NCBI GenBank assembly: GCA_028554795.2
Contig: CM068827.1
Coordinates: forward strand, 74,257,244-74,321,243
From: Sinohyriopsis cumingii
Lineage: Eukaryota; Mollusca; Bivalvia; Unionida; Unionidae
Reading direction: 5' to 3'
DNA length: 64,000 bases
Both the position numbers and the translations under genes were made by a program. This document shows positions 12,601 to 27,600 of the stretch, piece after piece (the first letter of the stretch is position 1; each line of letters opens with the position of its first letter). Under the pieces are notes generated by a model, which was given only the letters and a program-made list of their open reading frames with translations, ran no database searches and was not told where the DNA came from.

Positions 12601-15600
12601 TCTTGTTTAAACGACTGTGAATGTATTTATTTTATTGTAAAAGATACAATCATTCACATACCATGGAAAGAGTCAAAAACATTTAATGTTACAATACATC
12701 CTTGCTTACAAGTTGAATTTTTTTGGCGAACTACTTAGACCCTGACCTGCCAATGCATACATGCCAACCTTGAGAGAAGTATATGCATAATTTTTGCTAT
12801 TATAAGTGGCAAAAAAGTGTAATCTGTGTATAAAAAGTATAATCTATATATTATATGGCATAACTGAAGTACACTGCATGAAAAATGTACATTGAATTTT
12901 GCTACTAACATGGATATACAACATGGCAAAACTGGGCAAAATCCATGTGGATTAGAACCAGAATTCAAACACAAAACATACTCATACATTATTTATATTC
13001 AACACTCACTTTAACTAGTCTAAATGTCTAACTTTTGCTCAATGATTGTGAGGTCCACAAATTTTGCAATTAGGCCCATCTGCTCATAGAATTTTCATAC
13101 ACAAGTCATACCGTAAAAGATCTGGCATCATTTTCTTTAAAAATACACACTGGTCTGCTAACCAACTTGATTATCAATACAAGACTTTGCCAGACAGAGT
13201 TTCAAAGCAAAGTAACACATCTGTATTTCTGTATCTGAATTTAATTTTTAATGTACCAGAAAAGCATAATCCATAAGGTCATACTGAAGTTAGACTTTTG
13301 CAAAAACACTCCCATCAGTGTGAAGTAGTACTATATTTGTTTACAGAGTTACTGATGACAGAATAACCCCAAATTCCTACTAGATAATTTTGAAGCAATG
13401 TTCAATGCAATGCTGACATTTGAGGTTTAACAGCCTGTGGAAATTGCAAAGAACACGATTACCAATGAAGGAACTCTCCCAGTTTCAATTATGCTTAAAA
13501 AAAAAAAAATTCTGGATGATTTTTGGAAATGGTATTTGGAAGAACATGAAATTTGCTACTTGAAAAAAAAATCATGTTTAAATGTGGTGCAAGAAACCTA
13601 GTTAGTAACAAAATTAAACACAAAAACTGAACCAAAGGCAGTAAAATGCAAACTGTACATCACAGTGATCTACTTCTGTGGAATGGGTGTGGTATTAATA
13701 GAGATGCATAAGATTATATAGTTTAATGATTCTAACATGAATAGAGATTGAGAAATAATCTTAAAAACATAACACTGACCAGACACTGAAGCATGGAAGG
13801 TAGGTCACAGTGTACACACACACATGTACACAGAGGGTAATAAAGCCTATCTGATCTGGAGCTAAATGCAAAATGTTACCCAATCTAGTAAAATGTGAAA
13901 TGCTAATCACTGTAACATTTTTTGTGGTAACAGTATGATACTAACAGAGGCGCATAGAAAAACAGTTTGATGATTTTAGCATAAACAAAAGGTTATCAAA
14001 CAGACTTAAAACTCGAAATCTACCCAACTGAATGAAGCAAGACATACAGCTCACTGTGACTTACATTTGTGATGATGGTGAAGTACACATTAAGATGTAT
14101 CCCCACATTTATGAATGTAAGTATCATGGGATATATACATATACAGGATGCAATAAACCCAGCTAGTCATGAACTAAATGCAGAAAACTTAACCCTAGCC
14201 AGTAAAATGTGAAATTGAGTTCACTGTGACCTTTATGTGTGGTCTGGGTGTGATTGTAATAAAGGTACATAAAACCAAATAGTTTCATGATTATCTCTTG
14301 AAGACAGTTTGCAAGATTGACAAATAAATTTAATTTGGGTAGGTATTATATGGCATTATTTTGACCAAAATATTTACAAATTTTCAAAAATTATTTAATC
14401 TGAGAAAACCACGACAAAAAAATTGATTAACATTGGAAAAACTTAAAATAGCAATTGATCTTTGAAAATTATTTTGATATGATGTCAAATGCACAGGCTG
14501 ATGACATCACCTCTGACAATAAAATTGCCATTTAGGGTTGGAGTATTTTTAGAAAATTCAGGTGGTCTACATGCAACAACCAATTTCATATTTTTACAGA
14601 ATATTAAGACATGTATTAATAATCTATACTAGAATATCACTTTAGTTGTCACATGTGGACCATGGTACAAAATGAAATAATCTAATTATATCATCATTTG
14701 TTGAGATCTTGCTTCGCTATGATGATAGAAGTAATGACTACATTTAAACTGACATTTCTGATACAAAGAACATATAAAATAATTCTGACACAGAAAAGAG
14801 TTATTTTAATGAAATATAGATGAAGAATATTTATTTTTTATCTATGTAAGTTTCATCCTGAACTGATCATGGACCAAAATTGATTATTAGTGTACCTACC
14901 CCTTTAATAAAAGTCTGTGAAATATGAAATATGGGTCACAGTGACCTTCATCTATTATGATGTAGTAATCATCAAGATGCATCTCTTCACCAAGTTTCAT
15001 GATTCCATGTATAACTGTTACAGTATTTGTATAGCATATAAAAACTAAGCACAAAACTTCACAAATAATATAGAAATTATTTACATGTTTGTACCCATGC
15101 AACATCTCAGTCCCCCCCCCCTCCAGGGGGTAAGTACAGCAAAACCCATTCAAGACTCTTGCTTAGGATTTTGGAAGATAAATTGACATTCAGTGAGGAA
15201 GTACAAAAAAACATGCGTACATATGAACAATAATGCTGGGATAGTACAACAACTTACCTCTACTTTGTAGATATAAGCTAAATTTGTTTCTTTAAAAATA
15301 AAATAAAAATCACATTTTTAACAAGTGTAACAGCATACTCACTGATAAATGCTTCGATTGCGTGTACCAGCTTGATGTCAAACTGTGTGACCAGTGTGAT
15401 TGCCATACCAACACGCCCTGAAATATTTCAGTTGACATTTTCTCATTTATAGATGCCTCATACAAGTAAAATATTTTGCCTTGAAAGACCTTCATGATAT
15501 CTTCAACATTTTAATATCTATGACAAAACATCAAAAAAAGTAAACCCTTTAATAACAATACGGACTTGTTATCTTTGTAACTAATAGAATTCTTCAAACA

Positions 15601-18600
15601 AACAAATTAATTAATAGTTTTACATTCAGAAGCAGACTTTATTTACTGACTCCATATCTTCTTAAATCTGAATGTTCATAAATATCCAAACTTCTTAACT
15701 GCATCAACTGTAACTCTAGGAAACAGTTATTCTTAGAGGAGTAAATTTCAAACACTTTTTAGTATGTTTGTTAAAAGAAAGGTTAAACCACAAACATTTT
15801 TAAATCAGATACATTTTTAAAGTTTGTGTTACATATAACACAATCCTACTTATTTCAAAATATTTTCAGAATGGTTTTCAAAATTTGGGCTGCTTTACCA
15901 GTAAAGCATACTTGCAAATGAGATCTCGGGAAGGCACTTGTAAATTTGGGTTATATCTCAGTTTGGAATTCTGCATAATTTTCCTAAGAACTAAGGGTAA
16001 TCTGAGTACCCAAATTTATACTTTTAAAAAAGTGCCTTTCCACGGTATTTCTGTTGACTTGTATCTTTGTTACAGACCCATCAATAGTTCATTTAGATTA
16101 GGTACAACAATCCAACTGTGAAAATTTGATGGACAGTAATTAGATTGAAATATTATCTTTACAACTGAGTTAATGATGCTACGAAACCATTCACAAGTTA
16201 TTTTTGGTCAAAACATCAATGGCAAAACATGCTGCCAGACTGAATCAGCATGCAAGGATCTCTGACTGGCTGTTTGTCAAAGCTCTGGATTGAGTGAATT
16301 TCATGTCTGGTAAGTTTTCACTAAACAACACACCAACTTACTATTATGACTAGACCATTTTTCAATCAGTTTTGGAACAATGTTTAGTTTATACTTGTAA
16401 CTATTGTTGTCTTCGATTCATAGAGTTTTAAAAGCTTTAGGGTGGCCTTACAAGCCACAAGATATTAAAAGGATTCATATATCAATCAGAAACTGGATTT
16501 GTAAATAGTTCTAATGTCTGATAAGTCTATCATAAAGAAAAAGTTTTTATTTTTAAATCTAACAAACCAAGTCCAAAACCAAGTGAAGATAGAAGTCCAA
16601 TTCCATAACCTATATATCACAGTTACGTGGAAGGTATTCTAGGTCAAAAAATGGACAAAGGTGAGGTGTAAGTATGAGATACATACTGATGACATTAAAT
16701 TACCTGCCCTAGCTGTTCTGCCAACCCTGTGTACATAGTTCTTTGGCTTATTTGGTACATTGTGGTTTATGATCAGATCTACTGTTGGAATGTCAAGACC
16801 ACTGAAAAACAAAAGCATGTGAGAGACATACAATATTTTTCTATCTGTAAGATGTCCCTTCACAACCTGTGACTAATAAACTGATATGAGTAACTTCTTG
16901 ATTTTGCAACACCAATTCCAGTTTAAGTACTCAGTTGATAATGGATATAATAATTTGCACTACTTTTTTAAAAATAATATGACAAGTCCCTCAAATATAA
17001 ACTCTGCAAACTACCAGAACTGATGAAAAGCAAACCAAAACAACAAAACTAATTACAAAGTCTAATGCTGAATATAGGCAGGGATGATGTATTTTTGACC
17101 ATGAATGCATTATGTTCCCTGATCAAAACAGAGACACAAAACCTGTGGATAAATATTGAGCATGGTTAGTTAATATGCAGAAGAGTTCCTAGATTTTATC
17201 CACCACTAGAAACAAGCTTGGGGGTGGTCATGGTGAGTCAAAGCTGTGGGTATAAAGTTAGGATTCAATGACAAAATGAGGAGGATGAGGTTCAATCGTA
17301 TGATCCAAGATTTTAATAACGGCTGATATTACTTAATTTATCAATTTTTAAAAATTACTATATTCATTTACATGTTGACAAGAGCAAATCACTCATTTCA
17401 ATACCCAGTTTAAGTTTGCATCTAAAACGTTTCAAAGTTCTTCACTAAAATAAAATCACTTCAGACAACTGCATTAAATAGAAATGCCAACCCGTAAGCA
17501 TGCTTATCAAGAATCCAAGCATAAATTATGGGGAATCAAGGCAGTTTGTCTTCAAGTCATTCAAAATCACAAACTTTTATACACTCTTCTTGTGAGCCTA
17601 TATGTACTTGACATGTCAGTAATATTTATGATCCAGCGAGAATAAATGGTGTAACCATTGCTCCAGTTCCAGAACCCTAAATTCCTACATTCTGTACCAA
17701 AGCAATAACTATAAACATTATTTTTCATCATTGGTTAAATGCATATTTCTTTTCTCATCTGTGCTGCTATTTCTCATCTAATTTCAGCAACTGGATTCCA
17801 GTCACGTTCAGTGCTTTACATTTAGAAACTCCACTCTGTGTGCAAGTTGCACATATTGGTGCTTAAGGATTTTTCCTCATGTGTCCACAAAGAAAACTCC
17901 CACTGAAAATGTATCCCTAAATTTCATTAATATAATTAAGACTGTAGAACTGAAAAAATATGTATTCACTCTGGTAAATCTGGAGTGGTTGGCATCTCTG
18001 GGCCATGTTTTAACATTTAATAGGTAGTACAAGCATTCTGAACAATGCAGTGTCTCAGCTGTGAACAGTGTTATGAAGACACTGTACTTTCTGCTATAAA
18101 GACAGAAATCTTCACATACTAGGATACAAACTTTGGGCATGTATTGAAATTACACAAAATACTCAGTTTAATATTTTGACAAATATAGAATAAACTTATA
18201 TGACTTTTGAAATTTTTAATACAGAACCTTCACATTGTTGTCACAGATGCCACTGATGTTGCTGCCAAAAAAGTAATACCTATATATTCACATTTACAGG
18301 TAAATAAAAATGCTACATAATTTACAAAACCGGAGACTTACCGACTGGCTACATCTGTGGCTATGAGAATTCTGGCTTGGTTTGACTTGAACTTGGCCAG
18401 AGCAGCCAGTCTCTGTTTCTGTGTTATCATGGAGTGGAGAACAACACAGTCAAATCCAAGCTCCTCACAGACCATCCCCAAGATCTGGGTGTACCTGCAG
18501 ACAGAAAGATCTAAGTCAAAACTGTACCAACCAACACGTGACAACCCATATATGGTTGCTATGAATAAGTGGCCTTCAAATGTAGGTATATAAGTCAACC

Positions 18601-21600
18601 TCAGTTAAAACATACTACCATATAATGTAGCCTTAAAACATACTCCCATATAATGTAGCCTTGTGTATCAAATAAAAAAGCCCTGTCTAGAGTCATGCAA
18701 TTTTTATCTATTTCTATTGCAATGCATTTAAACCCGTAATTCCCAGAACTACGTATAAAAGCTGACTGTATGGTTAATATACAAGGAGTGGGATTGCATG
18801 TCAAGCTCATTATTATTGCATTGCTGTAAAATGTGACCATGACCCCAAGGTCAAAAGGTTGAGAGAGCATGTCATACAATAAATTGTCTCAGCCTCATAA
18901 TAATGCATTCAAAATATGAAGACAATTCATCAAAGGGTTTAGGAAATGTATTCAAATAAAAAAACTTTATCCAAGACCTTAATACACATTTTCCATGAGT
19001 GTGACCTTGACCTAAGGCCACACAGCTTCATAATGATTCATCCCAAGTATGGAAAACACCATCAATTGCTTTTGGAAACAAACAAATTAATTTTTAAAAA
19101 AAACTTAAACATCAACACAAATTTATGACTGACTTTGATCCCAAGCTCATATGGAGTGAAGGAGCACATTGCAGAATGAAATGTCTATGCTTCTAAATGA
19201 TCCCTTCCAGGTATGAATAAATTATATTAAGTAGTTTAAGAAAAATTAGCTAACGAAAACAGTTTATGAAAACCATAATGCAAGTTTTCTATGACAATGA
19301 CCTTGACCTGAGATTAAAAAAGTCAAGAAGCAGCCATGTAGTAGAATGAATTGTCTTAGCTTTGCAATGATGTATGTCAAGTGTAAAGAAAATCCATCAA
19401 GAAGTTAAGGAAATATAAGTAAATGAAAAACTGTTCAAATGAAAACCATAAGACAAGTATTCTATGTCTGTGACACTTAACCCAAGGTAAAGCGGCATGT
19501 TACAGAATGCATCATCTTAGCTTTAAAACGATTCATGCTAAGTATGATGACAATCTGTCAAAAAGTTTTAGAAAATATAGGCAAATTTAAAAACTTTAAC
19601 CAGAACCTTCATGGAATTTTTCTGACCATGATATTGATTCCAAAGTCATTGGGTCATGGATGTTTGCAAGCATGTCACAGAATGCATTGTCTTAGCTTCA
19701 TTAGTATTTATTCAAAATAAAATGAATATCAATCAAGGGGTTAGGTAACATAACAAGTTTAAACACTTCAACCAAAACATCAAATGATAGTTTCTATGAC
19801 TGGGACTTTGTCATAGAATGATTTGTGTTAGCTTCATATTGATTCCAGCAAAGTATGATAAGAATATATCAGAAGGTTTAGGAAATATATGCAAATGAAA
19901 AACCTGAATCAAAATCCTTAACAAACTGTTCATGTCCCACCTACTAGAAAAGTGACGACCATGTCTTGCATCCCAGTAACAAGGGGTTGACAGTAAATTT
20001 GTCTTACTCAACAGGACCTGATTACACAGGCAGCTGTTACTTGCAGGTGGTCGTTATTATGGATTAGACTGCACACTAAAGGCCTGAAAATTGCTGGTTA
20101 CTGTAGATTTTAAAATTACATTAAATTGGTACTGATATTAAACCTCCAGCTGTTCTTTAAAATCAATATGGTTCTCGTAGATAAAATGGTCACAATGTAT
20201 CTGTTTTAAAAGAGTATTAAACAAACATTTTAAAAAAATCAATGAGTTTTACCTTCATTCTATTCCTTATTTGCATTTAGTTCTGCTATTTGTATTGAAG
20301 AGAACAAATAGTTCTGACCATGGCATTGTTCTTTGACATCAGTTGTTATTTAGTTTATATCAGCCATGAGCTCATTAAAACCTTGTTTCATGGAATAACT
20401 TAATTACTGTAAAATGTGATTTCAAGGGGCCTTGATTAAATAGTGCATTGGCTTTACTGTTTTCTAGTTTTGGATTTCATATATCGCTCCATTAGGTGCA
20501 ATTGTTTGTGGTCAATTACTAAACCCATCCCAATATTTTGGTTTTCTTCACCTAACACACTATGCCCTATAACACATCGTTTGCTGTGCTTGCTCATTTA
20601 AATTATACAAATTTCATCATAACAAGAAGAGGAGGAAGACAAAAAAGACAACAACAGAAACTGGCTGTATACTATAATACATACTGACACAATAATACAC
20701 TCCCTCGCTATAAGGCCCTTCATTTAAAATAGTTTCTGTTATAAGTCATGTATGGTCACATGACCAATTTCATTAGGTGGTAGTAAATTCAAATTTATAA
20801 TAATGAACTTTAATTCTAAGGCAGTCTCACTATAAGGCTGTATACTCTGTAGCTCCTATGGACAGTATTATAATGAAGGAGTACTGTATAATGTATTTCA
20901 TTATTAGGCAATCCCACTATAAGGCACTATACTCTATGGCTCCAATAAAGTGTTATAACAAGTGAGCACTGTACAAAGAATTTATGCTTCAATATCATTG
21001 AACAAAATAATCTATTATTTGGCCTGAAAATTAGTCGCAGGATTACAATCTCATGTATACCAGTATAACTGAGACCAAAATATATACCGATTTCTCATCT
21101 CTTTTCAAAAGATGTTAATTGTGACCTACTTGCATGTGCTTGTAAATATCATAATGGAACTTTTGGGATGAGCCTCTGAGTATTTGTCCAGGATGTGCAT
21201 CATGTAGGCATCCTTTACATCAGCTGGTATAAGAACATAATGCTGCTCCAGGCTCTCCACTGTTGCTACCCTAAGCAAAATGAAGAGGAATTCAATCTAG
21301 ATTCACAAAACATAGACCCTGCTTTTAAAAGTAACATTTCAAATGGATGACATGATGACTTCACGCTTCAAAGACACTTTTCTTTTGTAGACTTAGTAAA
21401 CATTATCTCTTTGCAGTTTTCAGTTGCAACTGACTGAAACAGTCAATGCATTAAACTAGAATGAAATTTCACATACATTACACATTATGTCCCAATCGCA
21501 TTTGTAAGGGGACCTGCTATGTACATTGTTTGAAAAACTGATGTGGGTCTTGGCTTATCAATGATGATAACATTACCCAAGTACACATAAAGACATCATA

Positions 21601-24600
21601 ATATCCTTATTCAATTATTGATGATAAGACTAATCAAGTACACATAAAGATAAGGTAATGGCCAGATCCTGATAACATAATAAAAAACACGAGGCCCAAC
21701 TGGGCCTGATATCACTCACCTGTCTTGCATATCTAACAAGTTGACCATGTCACTAAGAAAGCTTATGTAGTATTGTAGAAACATAAACTGTAAACTATCT
21801 CTCAAACTTTACAAAATGCCAATTTTACCTATTTTACAACAGTCTCATTAAAATTATTCCAAAGATAAAGGTATAACAATACGATTATCTCTTGCACACA
21901 ATCAAAGTCATCCAAAAATATTTAAAAGCTACATTTACTGATAGAGTTTAATTTGCAGTCTTCAGAGTTACATAGTTTTCACACAAGCTGAAATTAAACC
22001 TAACAGGTTGAATTTCATATGGCCATATTTCTTTAATATTAGTAATTAAATCTGGAATTGTTTCAGGGAAAAAGCATATTGGGGTATTTATTATTAAAAG
22101 CTAACATCACAAACTATATAAATTTAAAGTAATTTGCAATTAATGTCATTAATATTTGAATGCCATAAAATAATTCAAAATACATAAAAGATATGGATGA
22201 AAAATGTTTCAAGCGACAGTCAAACTCTATTTTAACAAACATATCAAACTTGTTTCAAATATTTTGGAAATTAACCCTGTAGTGGTGTTGTTTTGGGATG
22301 ACCTTGAAATCAGTGCTGATTTGTTTCTAACTGCCCTCTCTGTGTATGCTGAATTGTTTCAGAACAATACAGACTTTTTGGGCCAAATCCATATAACAAC
22401 TACAAAACTAGTATTTATAATCAGATTGCTGTGAAATTGTGCATATATGCATGGAGATTGCAAACACCAAAAAATGTCGGTGAAACTGATTTCATTACTT
22501 TTAGGCCTCTGCTAGATAATTAAAACTTTACTTTCAAACATATCTCTACATTTCAGTATGGTACAATATTTCGATGGTGCAATATTTATGTAGTTATTAT
22601 TCACAAATTTTCTCCAAATAAAACACAATTCAATTTACTTATATAGTTCACTGATAAGGAACAAATACTAATCATACTGAAAATGGTAAATAACTATAAA
22701 TTTACTTTGGTTGCCATAGTAACCAAAAAGTAATGTTAGTGTTTGAAAGGTTTAAAAGACTGTTTAAAATAATATTGTTGGCAGATTCTGTTATCCAACT
22801 AAATACAGCATTCATTGTTCAAAGAACTCAATGTTATCAATTTGTTTTAATTATGAAGGTAAAATAATAATTATCATAATGTAGAACAATTATATTTGTC
22901 ATGTTTTAGGGTGAAGAGAATACTGTTTATGCAATGAAGTCAAACTAACAGAAAACAAGTTTTCTCATTTGAAAAATGTTGAAAGGCAGATGTCTTACAG
23001 ATTTTTATGTAAACATCTCTATAAGCAATTACTGTTGGTTGCAAGAATAAATCTGATGAATACAGGTATCTCTATATATCTGACAAATGTAATAACTGAC
23101 ACAAAATCCATCTGCAGGTTTGTCATCGACTGCAATGGACTGTTATTTTATCACATCATGTAAATGAAAGAAATATAAATTTTTCTTTCAAAATAAAAAT
23201 TACTGTTAAAAAGGATAGGATTTCACACATGGAATTTATGACTTTTAGGGTTATTTCTGGACTCGTACTACATAAACTTTTCATTTTGCCAGCATCATTA
23301 CTAAATCTTATGTACATCATAACTTTCCTTTACTATCTATTAACATTCAGATTGAATTTGATTGCTGTTATAGCTTTTATATTCGATGTATTATTTAATG
23401 TATGACAGCCAATGAGCTGCAAGATAATGCCATTAATACGGATGGACCTATCTCACTGTTAAAGCTGTCCTAGATCTCCATGATATAAGCATATATTCCA
23501 AGTTTAATCAAAATCAGAAATACAGCCTCCAGAATGGTAAGAAGCCCAAATATAGGAAACAAGAAAACCTCGTTTTTATGCAGTGATCTTGACAATGCTC
23601 AAACTTATCAAACTTATACTGATGCTATAAAACCTATGTTCCAAGTTTGATCAAAATCAGTTTAAAAACATAATAAGCAAATGTTAACAGGCAGACGAAG
23701 GAAAAATGGCCACATCATTAACTCACTAGACCTTATAGCCAGCTGATGAGCTAAAAGAAAACCAATACTTCTGCTGAACATTAGGCCTCACCATTGAACA
23801 GTATCTTACTGTAGTTATATTTGATACAAGGACCTACTATTGTTGTCAACAATGCCAATGCATGCATATATGGAAAAATGACACCTACATCTTCCTAGTG
23901 GGATTGCACCTATTGCTGCCTGGAATCAGTTACCACATGACTGTTTTTTTAAATAAAAATTCTTGACCTGATGCAGTCATGTATTTTTTAACTAATGAAG
24001 GACAAGTTTAACACTTAATCTAAGGCTAATCTGGTCCATGTAATAACAAAAAATGCTGCACAGAGCCAAGAAGGAGTATCAATTGTGTTATAAAGCAACT
24101 GAGGCAGATCAGTTATCTAGTAATACAGATGGTAAAAACATGAGTCCCTTGAATTTCTAGGAATTTGCACTGCTTAGTGCTGAAACCATCTCTGCTATTT
24201 TTAAGCAATATCAAGAGTATCAAATCAGTTGCTGTGGGAGCAGTATTGGCACCATTTTGATTTAGGACCAACCAGATATTATTAGAAATATTTCTAGTAA
24301 AAGTCATATCTCATATGACCAGCCATTCAGGAGGAGTAGTGGTAAAAAGAATTTCAAATTTTTTGGCTGCTCCGAGTGGCAGAGTGGTCTAAAGTGCTCA
24401 CTGTTCCAGATCACTGCTGTATCACCTATGTATGTGTGGGTTCGAGTCTCAGGTACAGCTAACATGGGTACGTGAGAAAATTTACCATTAGCTTCTCTTG
24501 GGTTGGTGGTTCTTCCCAGGGTGTCCAGGGTTCTTCCTCCACCATTCATACTGGGTACCATGTATAGCCTATCATGTGCTCAAAAATGGCATTAAACCCT

Positions 24601-27600
24601 ATAATAACAACAAATTTTCAAGCTAGTCACCATGCAGCCATATTGGAAGTTGACCATTTAATTTACATGAAACTAGATATATAAGTTTTCTGGTGGAGCC
24701 CATGTCAATAAGACTTCTCGCCTAGGTGTATAACAAGATTTTTAAGATAGTGACCATACTGAATGTCAGAATGGCAGCAATTCCATTTCGGTCCAACTCA
24801 TTCTCACAAAGTCATTTGGTGAAATCCATGTTGGAATGACCATCCACCTGGGTGAAGTAGTAATAAAATGATTTTCAAAATGGCCACTGTGGTTGCCATA
24901 TTAGAGGACAGATCAGCACCCTTTTCAAATGGGGTCAACTAGAGATCGTAAGAAGTCTTCGTGTGATTGCTACATATTGATATGACCATCCCTCCAGGAG
25001 AAGAAGCAATAACAACATTTTCAAGATGTCCACTTTGTTGGCCATATTGGATGTCCAAGTGGCAAAATATTAATTTAGGACCAACTAGGTATCATAAAAA
25101 CCCTTTTGGTGAAAACCACATGTCAATATGGCTTCCATTCAGGAAGAGTAGCAAGAAGATTTTTTAAATTGCTGCTTTGGTTCCATATTGGGTGTAAAAT
25201 CAGAACCATTTTGATTTAGGACCAACCAGACATCATAAGAAGTCTTTTAGTGAAAATCCCATGTTGATATGACCATTAAATCGGGGGAGTAGTGATAATA
25301 AGATTTTCAATATGGCAACTAAGGTGACCATATTGGCTTTCCAAACATCACAGTTTTCATTTAAATCCAACTCAATCTTTGGATAAATATGCATGGCAAT
25401 CCTCTAATTAATTTATCAGAAGTGGTAATTACAAGCTTGTGTTAATGGATTGGTTAGAGAGACAATGACAACAGACAACAGGCCATCTCCTAAGTTCTTC
25501 TGGTCTGTGATCAGTAGAGCTAAACAAAAAACAACAGTTTCTATGCTACTTACTCTGATTGTTGCTGCCAGAAAAAAGGTTTGGTGAGGGCCACTTCTTG
25601 AAGTTCCTGTAGGGTTTTTGTCATTGTTGCACTGAACAGCAGAGTCTGGCGCTTCTTTGGCAAAACTTTGAATACTGTCTCCAGCTGTGCTCCAAAGTCA
25701 TCCTCTATTAATCTGTCTGCTTCATCAAGGACCTGTGTCACAAAAATTGCAAACATTATCCCACCAGTGAAACAAATTTCAAGGAAAGTGATTAATTAAA
25801 CATTACATATCACATATCCTTGCAGAGAAATCCTGCCGAGTCAATGTGGAGTGGACTCTGCCAACTACGGCAAATCAGTATACATGCTCTAAATAAGGAC
25901 AAATATTGCAAAATAAATGTTCAGTACAAACAAACCAGAATCACTTATAATACAAATTAACACAACAAGGTATGTTTTAATTTGTAAAGAAAAACATTTG
26001 ATTATATTTAAGTTTTTAAAAGGATTTTAGCACCCTAGTATGTTCTTTATCCCTAAAAAGTAATTTTTTTTAAATGCAGTTCTTGATTTATAAAATCTAA
26101 TTGATGATAAATGGCAGCATTGGTGCTTACACAAAACCCCTTGTCAACATGATGAAAATCCAATGATAGTGACAGTGGAATGATGCACAGGGAGGCCCTG
26201 AGTGGCCAGGTGGTCTAAAGTGCTCACCGTTACGGATCACTGCCATCTCACCTGTCTGCGTGTATTAGAGTCTCGGATTTAGCTGATGTGGTTATGTGAC
26301 AAAGCTTGCCAGTAGCTTCTCATGGGTCGGTGGTTCTTTCCGGGGTTTTCCCAGGTTTTTATTCCACCATTTATATTGGCTGCCAAGTATAGCTTATCTT
26401 GTGCTGAAAAATGGCATTAAACCCTGCAACAACAACAACAACTGATGCACAAGTAGTAAATTGTGTTAACAGTCATGAGTGATAATCATTTTAAAAGACC
26501 CTGCTAATTGGAAGGAAAGGAAGTTTTACCTTGGGGTTTATATTTAAAAGGATGTCCAAGGGTGTACAGATGAAATCAATGAAAATCTGAAGGACTTCTC
26601 TCCTCAGAAAAGCGAGTTGTCCCTTCTGGGAAATTTGGTCTTAGAGTACAGCAGGATGCCTGTTAGCAGAATTTCTGATATAAGTGAGCAAATCTACTGC
26701 TATGGAGATCAACTTCATGTTATCTGCACAGAAATTACTTTTTATTTATTCTTGTTCCTGTTTCTTGATGTGTCCCTCTCAAGATGGGTCCTTGATGAGA
26801 GGCCACCAAACCAGCATCAAAGGGGTACTCCACTTTTCACCACTTTGTCTCCCTCATGATAGGCCTCTCTCATGAGGCAACCTATTTACTACAATGTGAT
26901 GGCCTCCTATTTCTGTCAACTTGGCTATAATGACATTTTATATTTAAGGTAAGATTCTATTTCCAATTAAATGTTCATGGGAAAAATGTACATCAAAGTA
27001 CATTTGATCTTGAAAGTAGAATATTCACTGCTTGCTATGAATATGATTTGTACAGGTCAGGCTGATGGGCAAATCAGGTAAATAAGTGCCCTCATCCAAG
27101 AATATTTTTCTTTGATGCCATGAGACCAAAGTCGACTCTGCCTGGCCACGAATCAGCAAAACAAACCCCTTGATATTTTGTCTAAAATAGTGAATTTTAC
27201 ATGGGTTTTAGTTTCAAACCAAGTACACAGGTGCACAACAGAACTTTTAACACATTAACCTCTGACGAAGAGTTAACATGGCAGGAGGTAATAGCCTACT
27301 GCCGAGCTCTGTAGTGTCATGGTCATGCATGATACACTAAAGTGGGCGGTATTATAGAAAGGTAGACAGATGTAGCTCTACAATGATACCAAATAATCTG
27401 GAATTTCTAGTTGCAATACAAAATACAGAGGGAAAAACCTCATTTTTTGGACCCGATTTATTTCTACCCAAAATTTGCTAGTGGTCGGAATCTGAATTTG
27501 TGTCTGGATTTTAGACTTTTTGGTCTCAGATCTAAGGCAAACTGATATGAACTGCAAACAGACAGATGCGCCTTTGCAAAAAGTAGGATAAGATGGGCAT

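Noticed and set aside
22204..22434. 76-residue plus ORF
   Set aside because: No homology and no splice signals; expected by chance in AT-rich DNA of this length.
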